NCBI GenBank assembly: GCA_002352225.1
Contig: DEIA01000055.1
Location: 19,275-31,840 of the forward strand
Origin: Flammeovirgaceae bacterium UBA2786
GTDB taxonomy: Bacteria > Bacteroidota > Bacteroidia > Cytophagales > Cyclobacteriaceae
DNA: 12,566 bases
Reading direction: 5' to 3'
The notes beneath the pieces were generated by a model. The model was not told where the DNA came from. It ran no database searches and saw only the letters and a list, made by a program, of their open reading frames with translations. Shown in pieces: positions 7,617 through 12,566 of this stretch (positions are counted from its first letter, which is position 1; every line of letters begins with the position of its first letter). The position numbers were made by a program, and so were the translations under genes.

Positions 7617-8705
7617 ATGACCACCCGAAAAGAACAATGGGCCGAATACATTAACAGACACTACAAATATTTTCTTGTGCCGGTGGTTTTTGGTGCCCAC
7701 AAACTTTTCTTTTTTCTTACCGATCCGTATTCCGAACCCTTGCGAACCAGAACGCTGGCTGAAAATATCGTTCAGAATATTGGGTTGATATTTTTCTCAT
7801 TTATCATTGTTCATGGTAGCATTAATATCACCAACCGCCTAAATGTTAAGCTGCCGTGGGCCTCAACCCCTGCGTTACGGGTAATTGTACAGATCCTGGC
7901 TCAACTGATGCTCGCAACTATATGGATTTTTATCTTCCAATTTATTATTGTTATTGTTCTATTCGATTCAAATATTTTCAAAGTTATTCTTTCAACTGAG
8001 CTTACATCCGCAGAGCGTTTTGTAATCTGGCGCTTCTTCTTTACTTCGTCTGTCATTTCGTTATTCGTGAGCCTTATTATAACGGGTCGCAATTTTCGTA
8101 TGCAGACAGCCGAAATGAAGATTCAGGCTGCGCAGTTAAAACAGACTGCCATGCAAGCCGAACTACAGGCATTAAAACTTCAGATAGATCCTCATTTTGT
8201 TTTTAATAACTTCAGTACGATATCGGCCCTGATTGAAGAAGACAAGGCGCTTGCCCAAACATTTGTCGAGAACCTGTCGCGGGTATATCGTTATATGATT
8301 CAGAATATTCACTGTGATACGATTACACTTCAGAAAGAAGTGAAGTTTATTGAATCATATATTTACCTGATTTCAATACGGCACAGCAACAATGTAAAAA
8401 TAAACATCAACATCTCTGAAAATCTGATGCAAAAGCGGATACCACCCATCACCCTTCAGTTATTAATCGAGAATGCCATCAAACACAATGTTGCATCGGA
8501 AGCAAAACCCCTCACTATTACCCTGTTTGCGGCCAATAACACATTACTGGTTAGTAATAACTTGCAGCGTATTGTCATTCCGCCATATAGTTCGCGTATT
8601 GGTTTAGAAAATATTAAATCGCGCTATCGGATTGTATCCGGCAAAGAGCCTCTTATAGTTGAAACAACAGATAGTTTTATTGTTGAACTTCCATTATTGG
8701 ATTAA
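7617..8705 (+). CDS. LytS-type sensor histidine kinase
   Basis: A 362-residue inner membrane kinase of the His_kinase (PF06580) family. The N-terminal half (about residues 17-160) holds roughly four hydrophobic segments and no recognisable extracytoplasmic sensor domain, so the signal is probably sensed in or at the membrane. A coiled linker (about 160-185, MKIQAAQLKQTAMQAELQAL) leads to the phosphoacceptor motif LQIDPHFVFNN with H193. The ATP-binding N box is LLIENAIKHN (E285, N286), and the glycine box is near SRIGLENIKSRY. The ATG is preceded by AATTAAAAAG with no Shine-Dalgarno sequence. Its partner response regulator starts 12 bases after its stop. It is transcribed away from the efflux operon, which suggests, but does not show, that this pair senses membrane stress or a pump substrate. 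Confidence 0.94.
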   Translation: MTTRKEQWAEYINRHYKYFLVPVVFGAHKLFFFLTDPYSEPLRTRTLAENIVQNIGLIFFSFIIVHGSINITNRLNVKLPWASTPALRVIVQILAQLMLATIWIFIFQFIIVIVLFDSNIFKVILSTELTSAERFVIWRFFFTSSVISLFVSLIITGRNFRMQTAEMKIQAAQLKQTAMQAELQALKLQIDPHFVFNNFSTISALIEEDKALAQTFVENLSRVYRYMIQNIHCDTITLQKEVKFIESYIYLISIRHSNNVKININISENLMQKRIPPITLQLLIENAIKHNVASEAKPLTITLFAANNTLLVSNNLQRIVIPPYSSRIGLENIKSRYRIVSGKEPLIVETTDSFIVELPLLD

Positions 8706-8717
8706 GATATTAGTAAT

Positions 8718-9476
8718 ATGAAATTTTTAATAATTGAAGATGAAAAACCGAATGCTTCCCGTTTAAAAAAAATCGTGGAGCAAATTGATCCTTCATTTGA
8801 AGTTGTACATATACTTGACACCGTGACTGGTGCTGTAACCTGGTTTAAACAAAATCAGCACCCGGAGATTGTCTTAATGGACATACGCCTGGCCGATGGA
8901 TTAAGTTTTGATATCTTCAGTCAGGTAAAAATAAATAGTGCCGTCATCTTTACTACCGCATACGATGAATACGCCTTACAGGCTTTCAAGGTAAATGGAA
9001 TTGATTATCTCTTAAAGCCTATTGAGAAAGAAGAACTGGAAGCGGCCATTAATAAAGTAAAGGTAAGCCCGATCAGCGCTGCAACCGATCCTAATTTAAA
9101 CGAGCTATTGAAGTTCATCAAGCAAAAGGATGCGCGGTATCGCACCCGTTTTTTATTCCCATATAAAGACGGGTATAAAACTATTACCGTATCAGATATA
9201 GACCTAATCTATTCGGAAGACAAAAACACACACATGATATTGCAAAATGGCGGTTTGCAAATGGCCAGCCAAACACTCGAAGAACTGGAGGAACAATTAG
9301 ATCCTGAACAATTTTTCAGGGCTAACCGGCAGTACATAATCAATATCAACAGTATCGAAAGTTTACATAATCACTTTAACGGTAAATTAAAAGTAGTTAT
9401 CCGTAATCAGTACCAACACGAAATATTAATCAGCAAGGAGAAAGCACCCCTGTTCAAGCAATGGCTCGACCGATGA
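8718..9476 (+). CDS. LytTR-family response regulator
   Basis: A 252-residue DNA-binding response regulator. The receiver domain (residues 1-115) has the acidic pocket E7 and D8, phosphoacceptor D55 in LMDIRL, T80 and K100 (LLKPI), all intact. A linker (about 116-140) joins it to a C-terminal LytTR domain (about 143-250), with the family landmarks FPYKDGYKTITVSDIDLIYSED and FFRANRQYIININSI. LytTR domains bind pairs of short imperfect direct repeats, usually about two helical turns apart. It forms a two-gene unit with the kinase gene (12-base gap) and is its obvious cognate partner. Likely targets are its own promoter and possibly the divergent efflux operon; I found no convincing LytTR-type repeat pair with the usual spacing in 7273-7616. 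Confidence 0.95.
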   Translation: MKFLIIEDEKPNASRLKKIVEQIDPSFEVVHILDTVTGAVTWFKQNQHPEIVLMDIRLADGLSFDIFSQVKINSAVIFTTAYDEYALQAFKVNGIDYLLKPIEKEELEAAINKVKVSPISAATDPNLNELLKFIKQKDARYRTRFLFPYKDGYKTITVSDIDLIYSEDKNTHMILQNGGLQMASQTLEELEEQLDPEQFFRANRQYIININSIESLHNHFNGKLKVVIRNQYQHEILISKEKAPLFKQWLDR

Positions 9477-9631
9477 ACCGGAAAATGATACGGTAATACC
9501 GAAATAAGCCAACGTACACTTTGCACGATTGTATAGTTTGAGTAACTTACTCGTACTCTAAACCCTTTTATCTAATAATTTTCTAGTTCAGGGCTTAAAT
9601 TGAATGCCGGTATTCATTAACTCAGAAAACC
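9477..9631. other. Spacer with two small palindromes upstream of the redoxin gene
   Basis: This 155-base spacer holds CGGTA-A-TACCG (9491-9501) and GAGTAA-C-TTACTC (9540-9552), both perfect about one central base. Neither is followed by a T-run, so they are not obvious terminators. The second lies in the likely upstream region of the double-thioredoxin gene and could be a protein-binding site. No clear promoter pair could be assigned. Confidence 0.4.
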
Positions 9632-10729
9632 ATGAAAACATTCCTGCTTATTCTTGCCAGTCTAATTTGGGGTGAAAGTTTGAGAGTTGATCCTGTTCCA
9701 TTGGCTATTGGCGCCCCGGCCCCTGATTTTTCTCTTCCGGGTACGGATGGAAAAATATATTCGTTAAAAGATTTTAGTACCGCTAAAATACTGGTGGTAG
9801 TATTTACCTGTAACCACTGCCCTACTGCCCAGGCCTATGAAGACCGGATTAAACAACTGGTGGTAGATTATAAACCAAAAGGTGTTGCCCTGATTGCCAT
9901 TTCACCTAATGATCCATTAAGTGTAAGACTGGATGAATTAGGCTACACAGACCTGAACGATAGCTTTGATGAAATGAAGATTCGCTATAAAGACAAACAA
10001 TTTAATTTCCCTTATCTGTATGATGGGGAGAACTCTCAGGCATCTAAACTATATGGCCCGCAAGCCACACCGCATGTTTTCATTTTTGATGCCGAACGTA
10101 AACTTAAGTACACCGGCCGCATTGATGATGGAGAAAAACCAGGTTCGGCCAAAACACACGATACACGCAACACACTCGATGCATTGTTAAACAATCAACC
10201 TGTACCGGTTGAGAAAACCAAAACCTTTGGCTGTTCAATTAAATGGCCCGATAAACGTAGTTATGCCGAATCTGCTGCCGGAGAATGGGCCAAAGAAAAG
10301 GTAGAACTGCAAACCATTACACGCGAAGGAGTGGCAGACTTACTTCAAAACAACACAACTGACTACCTGTTAATAAACATTTGGGCCACATGGTGCGGTC
10401 CTTGCGTGGTTGAGTTTCCTCACTTTGTGGATATGAACCGCATGTATCGAAACCGCGATTTTGAATTAATCACCATTAGCCTGGATGATGCCGAACGGGA
10501 ACCAGCAGCGTTAAAATTTCTTACCCGAAAACAGGCTTCAACAAAAAATTTCATCTTCACTGGCGATAAATATAAATTCATAGATACTATAGATAAGAAA
10601 TGGGAAGGCGCATTGCCCTATACCTTATTTATAGCACCCGGTAGCAAAGTTCTGTATGCCAAACAAGGTATTATTGATCCTATAGCCTTGCGTAAGCTTA
10701 TTGCCGATTCAATTGGGCGGGTATACTAA
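9632..10729 (+). CDS. Exported protein with two thioredoxin-fold domains (CNHC redoxin plus WCGPC TlpA-like)
   Basis: A 365-residue thiol-redox protein. An N-terminal hydrophobic segment (about residues 1-13) suggests export to the periplasm, though it is short and lacks a clear cleavage site. Domain one (about 25-190) is an AhpC/TSA-like redoxin: GAPAPDFSLPGTDGK, active-site C60-NH-C63 in VFTCNHCPTA, a cis-proline site in ATPHVFIFD, and a GCSIKW block after the domain. Domain two (about 220-360) is TlpA/ResA-like with the classical W254-C255-G-P-C258 motif and cis-proline in ALPYTLFI. Single-domain forms of each are common; here both are intact in one chain. Probable role: thiol-disulfide exchange or peroxide defence in the envelope. 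It stands alone, with the convergent doxX-like gene downstream (64-base gap). Confidence 0.9.
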   Translation: MKTFLLILASLIWGESLRVDPVPLAIGAPAPDFSLPGTDGKIYSLKDFSTAKILVVVFTCNHCPTAQAYEDRIKQLVVDYKPKGVALIAISPNDPLSVRLDELGYTDLNDSFDEMKIRYKDKQFNFPYLYDGENSQASKLYGPQATPHVFIFDAERKLKYTGRIDDGEKPGSAKTHDTRNTLDALLNNQPVPVEKTKTFGCSIKWPDKRSYAESAAGEWAKEKVELQTITREGVADLLQNNTTDYLLINIWATWCGPCVVEFPHFVDMNRMYRNRDFELITISLDDAEREPAALKFLTRKQASTKNFIFTGDKYKFIDTIDKKWEGALPYTLFIAPGSKVLYAKQGIIDPIALRKLIADSIGRVY

Positions 10730-10793
10730 AAGTATTAGAGATTGAGATACTCTCTTCTGATTTAAACCAACGCTGTAATTTTTAAATTCAATC

Positions 10794-11204
10794 TCAGCTC
10801 GGTTTTTTCATCACTTTATCTAAACTCCAGACACCCGGACCGGTAAAGAAAAACAGTACACCAAACAGAACAAACATAAATGGGTGTTGATCTTCATACC
10901 AAAAACGACCATTCCCCACAAAAAAAGTAATGTATCCTAATGTGCCGACTGCAATCAGTGCACCTAACCTTGTAAAAAGACCTACTGTTAGCAGTACACC
11001 TGAAATAAACTCAGATGCTTTACCCAGGTAGACCAGAAACTCACCCTTCCCGCTCTTAAAACTATCCCATGTTAAATAGCTCTGCATGGTTTCCCGGTCA
11101 AAAACTTCAAAGCCATGATAAGCCAGTAGCAAGCCCACTACAATTCGAATGCCTCCCAGTGCCTTATCGGGATAAATTGGAGCAGACGAAAAGAGTTTTT
11201 TCAT
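10794..11204 (-). CDS. DoxX-family membrane protein
   Basis: A 136-residue inner membrane protein with four predicted hydrophobic helices (roughly residues 16-33, 53-77, 80-96 and 107-123). Family features are GGIRIVVGLLLAYHGFEVF in the first helix and ASEFISGVLLTVGLFTRLGAL in the second and its loop. DoxX-like proteins are widespread; a few are linked to quinone or thiol-redox chemistry, but the family role is mostly unknown. The ATG follows the cyclophilin stop with no gap (TAAATG on the minus strand), which points to one operon and possibly coupled translation. A redox link with the neighbouring thioredoxin-like gene is possible but unproven. The 64-base gap to that gene holds a loose repeat, GAGATTGA (10738-10745) and TCAATCTC (10788-10795), not a clear terminator. 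Confidence 0.88.
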   Translation of the reverse strand: MKKLFSSAPIYPDKALGGIRIVVGLLLAYHGFEVFDRETMQSYLTWDSFKSGKGEFLVYLGKASEFISGVLLTVGLFTRLGALIAVGTLGYITFFVGNGRFWYEDQHPFMFVLFGVLFFFTGPGVWSLDKVMKKPS

Positions 11205-11936
11205 TTACTTTTTAGGTTCTGTTATTACAAACATTTTCATCCGCACATCTTCTATGGGTCTGTCTGATGGATTCGTCTTTGTGCTGGCAATTTTATCTAA
11301 TACATCATAGCCGGAAAGCAACTCACCAAATACAGTATAGCCTCCATCTAAATGAGGTGTACCTCCTTGTGTAGTATAGAGCTGTTTCTGAGCATCGTTT
11401 AATGTTAACTTACGCTGAACTATAGTGCTATCTAATTGCGTAGCACGCCAGGCCGGGCGTTGCACAATATAAAACTGACAATTACTACTTGCCTTTTCGG
11501 GATTGTTATCGCGGGCAGCAGCTAATGCCCCGCGTTTATGGTAAATGCCTTGCTCCGTACGAAACTCTGCTGCTATTCTTTCGCCTGGCGCTGATCCTCC
11601 ACCCAGCCGATCGCTTTCTGTTGCTTTCTTACTGGTAGGGTCGCCACCCTGAATCATAAAATTGTTAATCACCCGGTGAAACAAAAGGCTGTCGTAAAAA
11701 CCAGATTTAACTTTGGCAACAAAGTTATCGCGATGCAGGGGCGTTTCATTAAACAGTTTTACTACCAGATTACCATAATTGGTAATAATGAGTACCCGGC
11801 AGCTGTCGTCTTGTTTAAATTGTTGTTTAGTTTTTTTTATTTCGACAGTTTCTGAGTCAGATAATGATCTGAAGTATCCCGGTTTACTGCACGCACCTAT
11901 TAAAAGACAAAATGAAATCAGTAGAATAAAACGCAT
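11205..11936 (-). CDS. Cyclophilin-type peptidyl-prolyl isomerase, lipoprotein
   Basis: A 243-residue enzyme that catalyses cis-trans isomerisation of prolyl bonds, here in the envelope. The N-terminus is a lipoprotein signal: hydrophobic residues 3-15, then lipobox IGAC with C16 as the predicted lipidated residue. The cyclophilin domain covers about 45-240, with the catalytic block FHRVINNFMIQGGDPT, GGSAPGERIAAEF, HKRGALAAAR, SSNCQFYIV and DGGYTVFGELLSGYDVLDKIA. An insert of about 30 residues sits between FYIV and the HLDGGYTVFG block; comparable inserts occur in Bacteroidota homologues. It is the first gene of a two-gene unit with doxX. On the minus strand, TTTG (complement of 12002-12005) and TATTATTTTA (complement of 11971-11980) lie about 21 bases apart and may be its promoter, with weak support. 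Confidence 0.94.
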   Translation of the reverse strand: MRFILLISFCLLIGACSKPGYFRSLSDSETVEIKKTKQQFKQDDSCRVLIITNYGNLVVKLFNETPLHRDNFVAKVKSGFYDSLLFHRVINNFMIQGGDPTSKKATESDRLGGGSAPGERIAAEFRTEQGIYHKRGALAAARDNNPEKASSNCQFYIVQRPAWRATQLDSTIVQRKLTLNDAQKQLYTTQGGTPHLDGGYTVFGELLSGYDVLDKIASTKTNPSDRPIEDVRMKMFVITEPKK

Positions 11937-12006
11937 ATAGTTTTTGTATAGAACCAGATCTAAAATTAATTAAAATAATACAATGACATTTAACCTGCTT
12001 GCAAAC

Positions 12007-12056
12007 AAGTCAGCGATAATAAAAAGAATTCTTCGTCTTTATCTGCTTATTGACTT
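12007..12056 (-). terminator. Imperfect hairpin after the CBS-domain gene, weak terminator candidate
   Basis: Outer arms AAGTCA (12007-12012) and TGACTT (12051-12056), and inner arms GATAA (12015-12019) and TTATC (12039-12043), can pair around an AT-rich centre holding the palindrome AAGAATTCTT. It starts at the stop codon of the CBS gene. There is no proper T-run after the outer stem on the minus strand, so termination is doubtful. Confidence 0.25.
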
Positions 12057-12525
12057 AACCCCAATTGGTAGGGCTAATCGACTTAGCCGCGCGTAAAATA
12101 TCAATACGACTAACTTGTCCGATCAGCACACCATTTTCAACCACTGGCATTCTTCGTATTGGCGAATTTAAAAACTCAGTTGCTGCTTCTACCACATTGT
12201 TATCGGGCGACATGGTTTTTACATCGCGGGTCATATAATCAGCTACTTTGGGTTCGCTGTGGGGTAAATTATGATAAGCCTGATCTACAATAATACGTAA
12301 GCAATCGCGCTCGGAAATTATTCCAACAAGCTTACGGTTTTCATCTAATACCGGTGCCCCCGAAATCCGTTTTTCAATCATTATGTTAATAACTTCATTG
12401 ATGGATTGATCTGGCCGCACAGTTACCAGGTTGTGTTGCTGAACCATGTACTTAACAATGGATTCGTACCTGGGCTGATTGCCTGCAATTTCCTCCTTTG
12501 ATTTGATTTCGGGTTTAAAATTCAT
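12055..12525 (-). CDS. Two-CBS-domain protein
   Basis: A 156-residue cytoplasmic protein made almost entirely of a tandem CBS pair (Bateman module). CBS1 is about residues 23-85 (MVQQHNLVTVRPDQSINEVINIMIEKRISGAPVL, then LVGIISERDCLR). CBS2 is about 93-150 (VADYMTRDVKTMSPDNNVVEAATEFLN, then VLIGQVSRIDILR). The IISERD and VSRID segments are the places where adenine nucleotides are usually bound. No effector domain is attached, so it probably acts as an adenylate-sensing subunit or regulator of an unknown partner. It is apparently a single gene: the next gene downstream starts 118 bases on, and only 41 upstream bases are visible, so the promoter may lie partly outside the window. Confidence 0.93.
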   Translation of the reverse strand: MNFKPEIKSKEEIAGNQPRYESIVKYMVQQHNLVTVRPDQSINEVINIMIEKRISGAPVLDENRKLVGIISERDCLRIIVDQAYHNLPHSEPKVADYMTRDVKTMSPDNNVVEAATEFLNSPIRRMPVVENGVLIGQVSRIDILRAAKSISPTNWG

Positions 12526-12566
12526 GGTTGGTAGATTTTTAGGTAAAGAAATGTAAACAATTCTAT

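Noticed and set aside
10738..10795. Inverted repeat GAGATTGA / TCAATCTC between the redoxin and doxX-like genes as a shared terminator.
   Set aside because: The loop is 42 bases and no T-run follows the stem on either strand at the right place, so it lacks the form of an intrinsic terminator.
1..12566. Signs of a mobile element, phage defence island or biosynthetic cluster.
   Set aside because: No transposase, integrase, tRNA, long terminal repeats or sharp composition change is visible, and every large gene belongs to a familiar chromosomal family.

Overview
The window looks like chromosomal DNA from a member of the Bacteroidota, probably a Cytophagales-like lineage. This rests on protein style and gene pairings: a LytS-type histidine kinase with a LytTR regulator, a TolC/adaptor/RND operon carrying its own TetR gene, and a lipoprotein cyclophilin. 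Recognisable Shine-Dalgarno sequences are also absent before the starts I inspected. Base composition is moderate and fairly even. I see no insertion sequence, integrase, tRNA, rRNA or CRISPR array, so nothing marks this as an island. The family-level assignment is a guess.

Layout. Positions 6-864 (+) hold a small zinc-ribbon protein of the YjdM/PhnA family and the transcript-cleavage factor GreB. A strong hairpin at 922-955 separates them from a convergent minus-strand operon. Read in its own direction (7272 down to 954), that operon encodes a TolC-like outer membrane channel, a periplasmic adaptor, an RND inner membrane pump and a TetR repressor. Together these form a complete tripartite efflux system with a regulator as the last gene. 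A 344-bp divergent region (7273-7616) follows. It holds a near-ideal 28-bp operator-like inverted repeat and possibly one small gene. Positions 7617-9476 (+) encode the sensor kinase and LytTR response regulator. Positions 9632-10729 (+) encode an exported protein with two thioredoxin-fold domains. Convergent to it on the minus strand are a cyclophilin lipoprotein and a DoxX membrane protein (11936 down to 10794), joined stop-to-start. A two-CBS-domain protein (12525-12055, minus) closes the window.

How the parts fit. The efflux operon and the two-component system share one upstream region, and the inverted repeat lies where an operator could control one or both. The likely inputs are the TetR protein at the operon tail and the LytTR regulator across the divide. 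The remaining genes are housekeeping or stress functions: transcription fidelity, periplasmic redox and protein folding. The individual gene families are all familiar. The parts worth a second look are the regulatory region 7273-7616, the possible small ORF in it, and the double-thioredoxin protein.
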